Below are positions 16,064 to 24,704 of a stretch of 64,000 nt of DNA, one piece after another. Position 1 is the stretch's first letter. The number at the start of each line of letters is the position of its first letter. The stretch is from G963708325 sp963708325 (GTDB lineage Bacteria; Actinomycetota; Thermoleophilia; Solirubrobacterales; 70-9), in assembly GCA_963708325.1 (NCBI GenBank), contig OY970203.1:2418001-2482000 (forward strand), written 5' to 3'. Under the pieces are notes generated by a model. The model saw only the letters and a list, made by a program, of their open reading frames with translations. It was not told where the DNA came from and ran no database searches. Made by a program: the position numbers and the translations under genes.

Positions 16064-16530
16064 GCCTGCACGGGATCGACGAGCTGCTGGCGGGCGTCCC
16101 CGCGATGGAGGGGCTCGAGCCCGCCTATCTCGAGCTGATCGCGGGTTGCGGCTCGAACGTCGCCTTCGACGCGGAGCAGCGGCTGTTCCGCGAGGGCGAT
16201 GCGGCGGACATCTTCTACGTGCTGCGCCACGGGCGCCTCGCGCTCGAGTTGCACGTCCCGGGCCAGGGAGAGGTGGTCGTCATGACCGTGGGTCCGGGAG
16301 AGATCGCCGGCTGGTCGTGGCTCGTCCCGCCGTACCGCTGGCATCTCGACGGGCGGGCGCTCGAGCGCGGCTCCGCGATCGCATTCGACGCGGCCTGCCT
16401 GCGCGGCAAGTGCGACACGGACCCGAAGCTGGGCTACGAGCTGATGAAGCGGTTCGCCACGATCCTGCTGGAGCGCCTCCAGGCGACGCGGATGCAGCTG
16501 CTCGACGTATATGGCCACGCCCCTGCCTGA
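16060..16530 (+). CDS. Cyclic-nucleotide-binding-domain protein without DNA-binding domain, inside the hydrogenase operon
   Basis: 156 residues forming one CRP/FNR-type beta-roll (LFREGDAADIFYVLRHGRLAL, VVMTVGPGEIAGWSWLVPPY, then a C-helix ELMKRFATILLERLQATRMQ). There is no helix-turn-helix and no room for one. The phosphate-binding cassette is degenerate: the Arg expected after the GE of the cassette is missing in PGEIAGWSWL, so cAMP binding is doubtful. The gene is locked between hyhB and hyhG by 4-bp and 20-bp overlaps, which implies a role tied to the hydrogenase, perhaps an allosteric or assembly subunit. This is inference from context. Confidence 0.85.
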
Positions 16531-17365
16531 GCCGGCGGTCCGCGACGCCTCTGTCCCGGCTCCCTACCGGGTGCTGAGCCGCGTCCAGGAGACAGCGGAC
16601 ACCTGGACGCTGGAGCTGGAGCCGGCCACCGGCGACGCGCCCCCGTCCTTCGCCGCCGGCCAGTTCAACATGGTCTATGCGTTCGGCGCCGGCGAGGCGC
16701 CGATCTCGATCAGCGGCGACCCGGCCGCGGCGGGGCCGATCGTCCACACGGTCCGCGACGTCGGCCTCGTGACCAGGGCGATCTGCGCCGCCCGCCCGGG
16801 CGACACGCTGGGAGTGCGGGGCCCGTTCGGCAGCGAGTGGCCGATCGCCGCCGCTGAGGGAGGCGACGTCGTCGTGGTCGCCGGCGGGCTGGGCCTGGCG
16901 CCGCTTCGCCCGGTCGTGCTGTCGCTGCTGGCCGAGCCGGAGCGGTTTCGCGACGCCGTTCTCCTCTACGGCGGGCGCGAGCCCGACCAGCTCCTGTACA
17001 GGGACCAGCTCGACGGCTGGGGGATGGGGGCCGAGCTCGAGCTGGCGATGACGGTGGACACCGCCCGCGGCGATTGGACGGGGAACGTCGGCGTGGTGAC
17101 GAAGCTGATCGACCGGGGACCGTTCGAGCCCGAGCGGGCGGTGGCGATGGTGTGCGGGCCGGAGGCGATGATGCGCTTTGCGATCCGGGCGCTGCAGGAT
17201 CGCGGCGTCGCCCCCGACCGCATCTACATCTCGATCGAGCGCAACATGAAGTGCGCGCTGACGCACTGCGGCCGCTGCGTCTTCGGGCCCACCTACGCCT
17301 GCCGCGAGGGGCCCGTGCTGCGGCTCGCCGACGTCGAGGGCTTCTACTGGACGCGGGAGATCTGA
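16511..17365 (+). CDS. hyhG: Group 3b [NiFe] hydrogenase gamma subunit, FAD/NAD(P)-binding
   Basis: 284 residues of the ferredoxin-NADP reductase type. An FAD barrel (FAAGQFNMVYAFGAGEAPIS) is followed by an NAD(P) domain (VVVVAGGLGLAPLRPVVLSL, LLYGGREPDQLLYRDQL, MVCGPEAMMRF) and a C-terminal 2Fe-2S site with cysteines in MKCALTHCGRCVFGPTYAC. It exchanges hydride with NADP(H) and passes electrons to the beta subunit. It overlaps the preceding gene by 20 bp and the next by 1 bp (TGATG). Confidence 0.93.
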   Translation: MATPLPEPAVRDASVPAPYRVLSRVQETADTWTLELEPATGDAPPSFAAGQFNMVYAFGAGEAPISISGDPAAAGPIVHTVRDVGLVTRAICAARPGDTLGVRGPFGSEWPIAAAEGGDVVVVAGGLGLAPLRPVVLSLLAEPERFRDAVLLYGGREPDQLLYRDQLDGWGMGAELELAMTVDTARGDWTGNVGVVTKLIDRGPFEPERAVAMVCGPEAMMRFAIRALQDRGVAPDRIYISIERNMKCALTHCGRCVFGPTYACREGPVLRLADVEGFYWTREI

Positions 17366-18216
17366 TGCCCCAAGCCGCTTCGAAGCCGAAGCTCGCCGTT
17401 TGGAAGTTCGCCTCCTGCGACGGCTGCCAGCTCAGCCTGCTCGGCCTCGAGGACGAGCTGATGGGGCTGGCCGGCAGCCTCGACATCGCCTACTTCCTGG
17501 AGGCGACGCGGGGCACGGTCGAGGGGCCCTACGACGTCTCCCTGGTCGAGGGCTCGGTGACGACCGCCGCCGACGCGGAGCGGATCAAGCAGGTGCGCAA
17601 GGCCTCTCGCCGGCTCGTCACGATCGGCGCCTGCGCCACCTCGGGAGGCATCCAGGCGCTGCGCAACTTCGCCGACACGGCCGAGTTCGTCGCCGCCGTC
17701 TACGCCACCCCGGAGTACATCTCGACGCTCGACACCTCGACGCCGATCAGCGCCCACGTGGCGGTCGACTTCGAGCTTCAGGGATGCCCGATCAACAAGC
17801 GCCAGCTGCTCGAGCTGATCAGCGCCTACCTGAACGAGCGGCGCCCCAACATCCCCGCCTACAGCGTCTGCATGGAGTGCAAGCGGCGCGGCAACGTCTG
17901 CGTGATGGTGGCCCACGGCACGCCCTGCCTCGGACCTGTCACCCACGCCGGCTGCGGCGCCCTCTGCCCCGCCTACGACCGCGGCTGCTACGGCTGCTAC
18001 GGGCCGATGGAGACCCCGAACCCCGCCTCGCTCACCGGCTGGATGGGCGATCGGCTCGACGTGGACGACGTCGACCTCGTGCGCGTCTACCGCACGTTCA
18101 ACGCCGCGTCGCCGGCCTTCCGGGGCGAGAGCGAGGCGGTGGAGGGCGAGATCGGCGAAGCGGTGGCCGGGCGGAGGCCGGCGCACAGCCCGCCGAGGGG
18201 CGCGGATGGCGGCTGA
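17365..18216 (+). CDS. hyhS: Group 3b [NiFe] hydrogenase delta (small) subunit
   Basis: 283 residues. The small subunit carries the Fe-S relay next to the NiFe site. Proximal-cluster ligands are visible in KFASCDGCQLSLL, TIGACATSGGIQ and ELQGCPINKRQL. Further cysteines that can hold two more clusters are in SVCMECKRRGNVCVM, GTPCLGPVTHAGCGALCPAY and CYGCYGPME. Length and order agree with HyhS/HydD. The C-terminal tail is Arg/Pro-rich and overlaps the large-subunit start by 11 bp. Confidence 0.93.
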   Translation: MPQAASKPKLAVWKFASCDGCQLSLLGLEDELMGLAGSLDIAYFLEATRGTVEGPYDVSLVEGSVTTAADAERIKQVRKASRRLVTIGACATSGGIQALRNFADTAEFVAAVYATPEYISTLDTSTPISAHVAVDFELQGCPINKRQLLELISAYLNERRPNIPAYSVCMECKRRGNVCVMVAHGTPCLGPVTHAGCGALCPAYDRGCYGCYGPMETPNPASLTGWMGDRLDVDDVDLVRVYRTFNAASPAFRGESEAVEGEIGEAVAGRRPAHSPPRGADGG

Positions 18217-19537
18217 GCCCGGCAACGGCGCCCGCACGATCCGCACCGACGCCCTCGCCCGCGTCGAGGGCGAGGGGGCGATGTACGTGCGGATCCGCGG
18301 CGACGAGGTGCTCGACGTCGAGCTGCGGATCTACGAGCCGCCGCGCCTGTTCGAGGCGCTGCTGCGCGGGCGCAACTTCTCCGAGGCGCCGGACATCACG
18401 GCACGGATCTGCGGGATCTGCCCGGTTGCCTACCAGATGAGCGCCTGCGCGGCGATGGAGGATGCGCTCGGCATAGACGTCGGCCCCGCGATCCAGGACC
18501 TGCGGCGGCTGATCTACTGCGGCGAGTGGCTGGAGAGCCACGCGCTTCACGTCTACATGCTGCACGCGCCCGACTTCCTCGGCTACGAGAGCGCGTTCGC
18601 GATGGCCGGCGAGCACGGAGCGATCGTCGAGCGGGGGCTGCGCACCAAGAAGGTGGGCAACGAGCTGATCGCCACGGTGGGTGGCCGCGAGGTGCATCCG
18701 ATCAACGTCCGCGTCGGCGGCTTCTACCGGGCGCCGACCAAGCGCGAGCTGGAGCCTCTGCGCGACCCGCTCGAGCGCGCCCGCGAGGAGGCGGTGGAGA
18801 CGGTCGCCTGGGCCGCCACCCTGCCGTTCCCGGATCTGGACCCCGACTACGAGTTCGTCTCGCTGCGACCGGATGGCGACCGCTACCCGATCGACGGCGG
18901 CCGGATCGTCTCCTCGGCCGGGATCGACGCGGCGCCGTCGCAGTTCGACGAGCAGTTCGAGGAGCATCAGGTCCCGCACTCGAACGCGCTGCACTGCAGG
19001 GTCCGCGGCCGCGGCTCGTATCTGGCGGGGCCGATGGCGAGGTTCAACCTCAATGCCGACCGCCTGTCGCCGGTCGCCGCCGAGGCGGCTGCGCAGGCGG
19101 GGATCGGGTCCGGCTGCGCCAACCCGTTCCAGAGCATCGTCGTTCGCAGCGTCGAGATCCTCTACGCCCTCGACGAGGCGCTGCGGCTGATCGACGCATA
19201 CGAGCCGCCCAATCCGCCGGCGGTCGAGCCGGCGCCGCGCTCCGGCGTCGGGCACGGCGTCACCGAGGCTCCCCGCGGCCTTCTCTATCACCGCTACGAG
19301 CTCGCCGACGACGGTCGCATCGCCGCGGCGCGGATCGTTCCGCCGACCTCGCAGAACCAGCGCGCGATCGAGGAGGACCTGCAGGACTTCGTCGCCGGCA
19401 ACACCGGCCTCGACGACGACGAGCTGACCCTGCGCTGCGAGCAGGCGATCCGAAACTACGACCCCTGCATCTCCTGCGCGACGCACTTCCTGCGGCTCGA
19501 AGTCGAGCGCGATGAATCAAGACCCCCACCTGCCTGA
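18206..19537 (+). CDS. hyhL: Group 3b [NiFe] hydrogenase alpha (large) subunit, NiFe active site
   Basis: 443 residues. The L1 motif R67-I-C69-G-I-C72 (ARICGICPVAYQMS) and the L2 motif DPC421-IS-C424-AT-H427 supply the four cysteines for the NiFe(CN)2CO centre. A 16-residue tail after H427 (FLRLEVERDESRPPPA) is the part expected to be removed by the maturation protease encoded next. The catalytic set is complete, so the enzyme should be active if hyp maturation genes exist elsewhere; none is in this window. It overlaps the protease gene by 26 bp. Confidence 0.95.
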   Translation: MAAEPGNGARTIRTDALARVEGEGAMYVRIRGDEVLDVELRIYEPPRLFEALLRGRNFSEAPDITARICGICPVAYQMSACAAMEDALGIDVGPAIQDLRRLIYCGEWLESHALHVYMLHAPDFLGYESAFAMAGEHGAIVERGLRTKKVGNELIATVGGREVHPINVRVGGFYRAPTKRELEPLRDPLERAREEAVETVAWAATLPFPDLDPDYEFVSLRPDGDRYPIDGGRIVSSAGIDAAPSQFDEQFEEHQVPHSNALHCRVRGRGSYLAGPMARFNLNADRLSPVAAEAAAQAGIGSGCANPFQSIVVRSVEILYALDEALRLIDAYEPPNPPAVEPAPRSGVGHGVTEAPRGLLYHRYELADDGRIAAARIVPPTSQNQRAIEEDLQDFVAGNTGLDDDELTLRCEQAIRNYDPCISCATHFLRLEVERDESRPPPA

Positions 19538-20069
19538 CGCCTCACGCCACGCGTTCGGCGCCGAGATCGGCGTCCCGCCGGCGGTGGTGGTCGCGATCGG
19601 AAACCCGATCGCCGGCGACGACGCCGCCGGCCCGCTGGTGGCGCGGCGCCTGCGCGAGCTGGACCCCGCCGCGCGCGTCGTCGAGCTGACCGGCGAGCCC
19701 ACGCCCCTGCTGGACGCGTGGGAGGGTGCCCGCCTCGCGATCGTCGTCGACGCCGTCGTCTCCGGCGCGGAGCCCGGAACGGTCCACCGCCTCGACGTCA
19801 GCGAGCGGCCGGTCCCGGGCGGCGTCTCGGCGCTCTCCACCCACGCGATCGGGCTCGGCGCGGCGATTGAGCTCGCCCGGGCCCTCGGACGGCTTCCGGC
19901 CCGGGTCGTCGTCTACGGCATCGAGGGCCGCTCCGGCAGGGCTGGATCGGCGCCCGATCCGGCGGTGACCGAGTCGGTGGAGACGGTCGCGGCGATGGTG
20001 GCGGGCGAGCTGGCGGCGCTTGGCCCCGTCCAGCAACCCGATCTGGGCATGCGGGACGACTACGGATGA
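19512..20069 (+). CDS. Hydrogenase maturation protease
   Basis: 185 residues of the HycI/HupD family that trims the large-subunit C-terminus once Ni is inserted. Ni-sensing acidic residues and His are in place: GNPIAGDDAAGPLVARRL, IVVDAVVSGAEPG and STHAIGLGAAIELA. An N-terminal extension of about 20 residues and a C-terminal tail are unconserved. The tight overlap with hyhL supports a dedicated pair. Confidence 0.92.
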   Translation: MNQDPHLPDASRHAFGAEIGVPPAVVVAIGNPIAGDDAAGPLVARRLRELDPAARVVELTGEPTPLLDAWEGARLAIVVDAVVSGAEPGTVHRLDVSERPVPGGVSALSTHAIGLGAAIELARALGRLPARVVVYGIEGRSGRAGSAPDPAVTESVETVAAMVAGELAALGPVQQPDLGMRDDYG

Positions 20070-20102
20070 CGCCGCCGGGCCGATCGCGCGATCATTGAGC
20101 TT

Positions 20103-20684
20103 GTGTTCCAGGTGCGCATCCACGGTCGCGGCGGACAGGGCGCGGTCACGGCCGCGGAGATGCTCTCCGTCGCCGCGTTCCTCGAGGGTCGCCACGCCCA
20201 GGCCTTTCCCAGCTTCGGCTCGGAGCGCACCGGAGCGCCCGTCGTCTCGTTCTGCCGCATCGACGACCGGCCGATCAGGCTGCGCGAGCCGATCGCGGAG
20301 CCCGACGGCCTGATCGTCCAGGACCCGACCCTGCTCCACCAGGTGGACGTGTTCGGCGGGCTCGGCCCCGACGGCTACGTCCTGATCAACTCGGGCAAGT
20401 CCTTCGTGGAGCTCGGCCTCGGCGAGCTGGCGGAGCGCTTTCGCGCCGAGCGGATGATCACCGTGCCCGCGACCGAGTTCGCCCGTGAGCACCTCGGCCG
20501 CCCGCTGCCCAACGCCGCCCTGCTCGGCGGGTTCGCCGGGCTCTCGGGGCTGGTCTCGATCGAGTCCGTCTCGGCGGCGATCCGCGAGCGCTTCCCCGGC
20601 AAGGTCGGGCATGCCAACGTCGCCGCCGCGGCCGCCTCCCACGACTACGTCCGCGCCGCGGTCGAGGAGCCGGCTCGTGCTTAA
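20103..20684 (+). CDS. porG: 2-oxoacid:ferredoxin oxidoreductase gamma subunit (pyruvate type)
   Basis: 193 residues with the gamma-domain pattern: VRIHGRGGQGAVTAAEMLSV, AQAFPSFGSERTGAPVVSFC and VQDPTLLHQVDVFGGLGPDG. The enzyme interconverts pyruvate plus CoA with acetyl-CoA, CO2 and reduced ferredoxin. GTG start at 20103. The gene overlaps porA by 8 bp. Gene order gamma-alpha-beta, with the delta ferredoxin fused to the next gene. The substrate is inferred from subunit type; another 2-oxoacid remains possible. Confidence 0.9.
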   Translation: MFQVRIHGRGGQGAVTAAEMLSVAAFLEGRHAQAFPSFGSERTGAPVVSFCRIDDRPIRLREPIAEPDGLIVQDPTLLHQVDVFGGLGPDGYVLINSGKSFVELGLGELAERFRAERMITVPATEFAREHLGRPLPNAALLGGFAGLSGLVSIESVSAAIRERFPGKVGHANVAAAAASHDYVRAAVEEPARA

Positions 20685-21930
20685 GCAGATCGAGGGCTCG
20701 CATGCCGTCGCCGATACGGTCGCGCTCTGCCGTCCGGAGGTGATCTGCGCCTACCCGATCTCGCCGCAGACCCACATCGTCGAGCACCTGTCCGACCTCG
20801 TCCGCTCCGAGGAGCTTCAGCCGTGCGAGTTCGTCAACGTGGAGTCCGAGTTCGCGGCGATGTCGGCCGCGATCGGCGCCTCCGCCGCGGGGGCGCGCAC
20901 CTACACCGCCACGGCGAGCCAGGGGCTGCTCTACATGGCCGAGGCGCTCTTCAACGCCTCCGGGCTGGGCGTGCCGATCGTGATGACCGTGGCCAACCGC
21001 GCGATCGGCGCCCCGATCAACATCTGGAACGACCACTCCGACACGATGTCGCAGCGCGACTGCGGCTGGATTCAGCTCTACGCCGAGACCAACCAGGAGG
21101 CCGCGGACCTGCACGTGCAGGCCTACCGGATCGCCGAGCAGCTCTCGCTGCCGGTGATGGTCTGCATGGACGGCTTCATCCTCACCCATGCGGTGGAGGG
21201 AGTCGACGTCCCCGACCAGAAGCAGGTGGATGCCTTCCTGCCGCCGTTCGAGCCGATTCAGGTGCTCGATCCCGCCGAGCCGGTGACGATCGGGGCGATG
21301 GTCGGCCCGGAGGCGTTCACGGAGGTCAAGTACCTGGCGCACGCCAAGCAGATCCAGGCGCTCGACCTGATCCCGACGGTCGCGGCGGAGTTCGCCGACG
21401 CGTTCGGGCGCGAGTCCGGCGGGCTGGTGCGCTCCTACCGGGCCGACGACGCCGAGACGATCGTGGTTGCGCTGGGCTCCGTGCTCGGCACGATCGAGGA
21501 CACGATCGACGAGCTGCGAAAGGAGGGGGTGAGCATCGGAGCGCTTGCCCTGAAGTCGTTCAGGCCGTTCCCCCTCGACGAGGTCCGCGCGGCTCTGGGC
21601 GACGCCAAGCGCGTCGTCGTGCTCGAGAAGGCGCTCGCCGTCGGCATCGGCGGGATCGTCTCGGCCAACGTGCGAATGGCGCTGTCGGGAATCCAGCTCC
21701 ACGGATACACGGTGATCGCCGGGCTCGGCGGCCGGCCGATCACGCGCAAGTCGCTGCGGGGGCTGTTCGACGACGCGATCGCCGATCGCCTCGGACCGCT
21801 CACCTTCCTCGACATGGACTGGGAGCGCGTGGAGCGCGAGCTCAGCCGCACCCAGCAGGGCGGCCGTCCCGGTCCGCACGCGGAGAACATCCTGCGCGAC
21901 TTCGGCATCGTCGCCGCCCGCTCCCACTGA
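20677..21930 (+). CDS. porA: 2-oxoacid:ferredoxin oxidoreductase alpha subunit (pyruvate type)
   Basis: 417 residues. The N-terminal TPP-enzyme pyrimidine-like domain has GSHAVADTVALC and CAYPISPQTHIVEHLSDLVR (the Thr in PISPQTH approaches the active site). ESEFAAMSAAIGASAAGAR and ATASQGLLYMAEAL follow, then the C-terminal domain II with VALGSVLGTIEDTIDEL and LALKSFRPFPLDEV. GTG 20677 lies within the end of porG. It pairs with PorB to form the thiamine diphosphate site. Confidence 0.93.
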   Translation: MLKQIEGSHAVADTVALCRPEVICAYPISPQTHIVEHLSDLVRSEELQPCEFVNVESEFAAMSAAIGASAAGARTYTATASQGLLYMAEALFNASGLGVPIVMTVANRAIGAPINIWNDHSDTMSQRDCGWIQLYAETNQEAADLHVQAYRIAEQLSLPVMVCMDGFILTHAVEGVDVPDQKQVDAFLPPFEPIQVLDPAEPVTIGAMVGPEAFTEVKYLAHAKQIQALDLIPTVAAEFADAFGRESGGLVRSYRADDAETIVVALGSVLGTIEDTIDELRKEGVSIGALALKSFRPFPLDEVRAALGDAKRVVVLEKALAVGIGGIVSANVRMALSGIQLHGYTVIAGLGGRPITRKSLRGLFDDAIADRLGPLTFLDMDWERVERELSRTQQGGRPGPHAENILRDFGIVAARSH

Positions 21931-21939
21931 CCCGAACCC

Positions 21940-23070
21940 ATGGCCCGCAAGCAACAGATCAAGTTCTACCAAGCGGGTAGCTTCGTGGTCGGAAACCGGC
22001 TGCTCGCACCCGAGGAGCGCTCTGTGCAGGCCCGCACCGAACGCTCCAACACGCTCACGTCGGGCCATCGTGCCTGCCAGGGATGCGGCGAGGCGCTGGG
22101 TGCCCGCTACGCGCTCGACGCCGCGATGCGCGCCACCGAGGGTCAGCTGATCGCCGCCAACGCGACCGGTTGCCTCGAGGTCTTCTCGACTCCCTTCCCG
22201 GAGTCCTCGTGGCAGATGCCGTGGATCCACTCGCTGTTCGGAAACGCGCCGGCGGTCGCCACCGGGATCGCCGCGGCGCTGAAGGCGAAGGGCCGCGAAG
22301 ACGTCCGGGTCGTCGGCCAGGGCGGCGACGGTGGCACGCTCGACATCGGCTTCGCCTGCCTCTCGGGACTGTTCGAGCGAAACGACGACGTGCTCTACAT
22401 CTGCTACGACAACGAGGCCTACATGAACACCGGGGTGCAGCGCTCCGGGGCGACGCCGCCGGGCGTTCGCACCGCGACCACCAAGCCGTTCGAAGGGGCG
22501 ATGGGGAACAACTTCGGCCAGGGCAAGAGCGCTCCCCTGATCGCGATGGCGCACGAGATCCCCTACGTGGCGACCGCCACCGTGGCCGAGCTGCGCGACC
22601 TCGAGTACAAGGTCGAGCGCGCAATGGAGCTCCGCGGCGCCCGCTACCTGCACATCTTTGTTCCCTGCCCGCTCGGCTGGGGGTCGGCATCGCGCGACAC
22701 GATCCGGATTGCTCGCCTCGCCAAGGAGACCGGGATCTTCCCCGTATTCGAGGCCGAGAACGGCGACGTCGTCGGCGTCTCGAAGATCCGTCGCCGGGTG
22801 CCGGTCACCGAGTACATGAAGCTCCAGCGCCGCTACGCGCATCTTTTCGGCGACCCGCCTCAAACAGAGATCGTCGAGGCGATCCAGCGCCGCGCCGACC
22901 GCAACATCGAGCGCTTCGGGCTGCTCGCCGACGCCGACGAGGGATCCGAGCTGCCGGGCGATGCCACCGACTCGGCCGGGATCGGGGACGGCGCCCAGGG
23001 CTCGAGCATGGACGAGTCGGAGAGCAACCTGATGCGACTGCTCGCCGAGGCCGACCGGGGACCGCAGTGA
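21940..23070 (+). CDS. porB: 2-oxoacid:ferredoxin oxidoreductase beta subunit (TPP-binding)
   Basis: 376 residues. Cluster cysteines are in HRACQGCGEALGARY and NATGCLEVFSTPFP. The TPP/Mg motif is GQGGDGGTLDIGFACLS with the Asn in YDNEAYMNTG; a third conserved Cys is in FVPCPLGWGSA. The C-terminal 50 residues are acidic and unconserved. ATG start, 4-bp overlap with the following gene. Together with the gamma and alpha genes it completes the catalytic enzyme. Confidence 0.94.
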   Translation: MARKQQIKFYQAGSFVVGNRLLAPEERSVQARTERSNTLTSGHRACQGCGEALGARYALDAAMRATEGQLIAANATGCLEVFSTPFPESSWQMPWIHSLFGNAPAVATGIAAALKAKGREDVRVVGQGGDGGTLDIGFACLSGLFERNDDVLYICYDNEAYMNTGVQRSGATPPGVRTATTKPFEGAMGNNFGQGKSAPLIAMAHEIPYVATATVAELRDLEYKVERAMELRGARYLHIFVPCPLGWGSASRDTIRIARLAKETGIFPVFEAENGDVVGVSKIRRRVPVTEYMKLQRRYAHLFGDPPQTEIVEAIQRRADRNIERFGLLADADEGSELPGDATDSAGIGDGAQGSSMDESESNLMRLLAEADRGPQ

Positions 23071-24704
23071 GCGAGAAGCCCTACGCGATAACGCTCGACG
23101 TCGGCTCCAGCCTGGCCAACAAGACCGGCAGCTGGCGCACCGAGCGCGCCGTCTACGTCGACCGCCTGCCGCCCTGCAACCACGCCTGCCCGGCCGGCGA
23201 GAACATCCAGGCATGGCTGTACGAGGCCGAGGAGGGAGACGGCGGCTACGAGCGCGCCTGGCGGAAGATCATGGAGGACAACCCGATGCCGGCGATCATG
23301 GGCCGCGTCTGCTACCACCCCTGTGAGACCTCCTGCAACCGGGGCCAGCTCGACGAGGCGGTGGGAATCAACTCGGTGGAGCGCTTCCTCGGCGACGAGG
23401 CGATCAAGCACGGATGGACCGTCGACGTTCCGGCGCAGCGCTCCGGCAAGCGGGTGCTGATCGTCGGCGCCGGACCCTCGGGCCTCTCGGCCGCCTACCA
23501 CCTCACCCTGCTCGGCCACGACGTGACGATCCACGAGGCGGGCCCGATGACCGGAGGGATGATGCGTTTCGGCATCCCCAAGTACCGCCTCCCGAGGGAC
23601 GTGCTCGAGGCCGAGGTCCAGCGCATCCTCGACATGGGCGTCACCCTGGAGCTGAACACCAAGGTCACCGACATCCTCGCCACCATGCGCGAGGGAGGGT
23701 TCGACGCCGCCTTCCTGGCCGTGGGCGCCCACATCGGCAAGCGCGCCTACATCCCGGCCGGCGAGGCGGCGCACATACTCGACGCGGTCTCGATGCTGCA
23801 CAGCATGGAGGAGGGGGAGAAGCCGCTTCTCGGTCGCCGCGTCGCGATCTACGGCGGCGGCGACACCGCGATGGATGCGGCTCGCACGGCCAAACGCCTC
23901 GGGGCGACGGAGGCGGTGATCGTGTACCGGCGCACGCGCGAGCGCATGCCCGCCCACGACATCGAGGTCGAGGAGGCCGAGGAGGAGGGCGTGATGATGA
24001 AGTGGCTCTCCACGATCAAGCACGCCGAGGAGGGCAAGCTCGTGATCGAGAAGATGGAGCTCGACGAGACCGGCTTCCCCCAGCCGACCGGAGAGACCGA
24101 GGAGCTGGAGGCCGACTCGCTGATCCTCGCGCTCGGTCAGGAGGCGGACCTGTCACTGCTCGACGACGTCCCCGGCCTCGAGATCGAGGATGGCGTCGTC
24201 AAGGTCGGCCCGAACATGATGACCGGGTATGCGGGGGTCTTCGCCGGCGGCGACATGGTCCCGGCGGAGCGATCGGTGACCGTGGGCATCGGACACGGCA
24301 AGAAGGCGGCTCGCAACGTCGACGGCTGGCTGCGCGGGACCGAATACCAGCCGCCCCCCAAGCACGACATCGCCACCTTCGAGACGCTGAACACCTGGTA
24401 CTACGCGGATGCGCCGCGGACCGAGCAGCCGAAGCTCGAGGAGGCGCGGCGCAGGGCGACCTTCGAGGAGGTCGTGGGCGGCCTCGACGAGTCCAACGCG
24501 CTTTTCGAAGCGCGCCGCTGCCTGTCGTGCGGAACGTGCTTCAGCTGCGACAACTGCTACGGCGTCTGTCCCGACAATGCCGTGATCAAGCTCGACGATC
24601 CGGGTGAGCCCTACGCGATCGACTACGACTACTGCAAGGGCTGCGGGATCTGCGTGTCGGAGTGCCCCTGCGGCGCGATCGAGATGGTCCCGGAGGAGAT
24701 CTAG
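23067..24704 (+). CDS. GltD-like NAD(P)H/ferredoxin oxidoreductase fused to a 2x4Fe-4S ferredoxin (Por delta)
   Basis: 545 residues in three parts. Residues about 30-115 form the Fe-S N-terminal domain (CNHACPAGENIQAWLYE, GRVCYHPCETSCNRGQLDEA). About 125-440 is the FAD/NAD(P) disulfide-reductase-like core (VLIVGAGPSGLSAAYHLTLL, AIYGGGDTAMDAARTAKRLG, AGVFAGGDMVPAERSVTVGI). The end is a bacterial ferredoxin (CLSCGTCFSCDNCYGVCP, YCKGCGICVSECPCGAIEM). This joins the delta ferredoxin of the pyruvate oxidoreductase to a GltD-type reductase, which would link reduced ferredoxin to NAD(P)H. Start GTG overlaps porB (GTGA). Confidence 0.92.
   Translation: MSEKPYAITLDVGSSLANKTGSWRTERAVYVDRLPPCNHACPAGENIQAWLYEAEEGDGGYERAWRKIMEDNPMPAIMGRVCYHPCETSCNRGQLDEAVGINSVERFLGDEAIKHGWTVDVPAQRSGKRVLIVGAGPSGLSAAYHLTLLGHDVTIHEAGPMTGGMMRFGIPKYRLPRDVLEAEVQRILDMGVTLELNTKVTDILATMREGGFDAAFLAVGAHIGKRAYIPAGEAAHILDAVSMLHSMEEGEKPLLGRRVAIYGGGDTAMDAARTAKRLGATEAVIVYRRTRERMPAHDIEVEEAEEEGVMMKWLSTIKHAEEGKLVIEKMELDETGFPQPTGETEELEADSLILALGQEADLSLLDDVPGLEIEDGVVKVGPNMMTGYAGVFAGGDMVPAERSVTVGIGHGKKAARNVDGWLRGTEYQPPPKHDIATFETLNTWYYADAPRTEQPKLEEARRRATFEEVVGGLDESNALFEARRCLSCGTCFSCDNCYGVCPDNAVIKLDDPGEPYAIDYDYCKGCGICVSECPCGAIEMVPEEI

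Noticed and set aside
20458..23214. A 918-codon open frame on the minus strand opposite the pyruvate oxidoreductase genes
   Set aside because: The plus-strand porG, porA and porB are complete with catalytic motifs; the minus-strand product has none.
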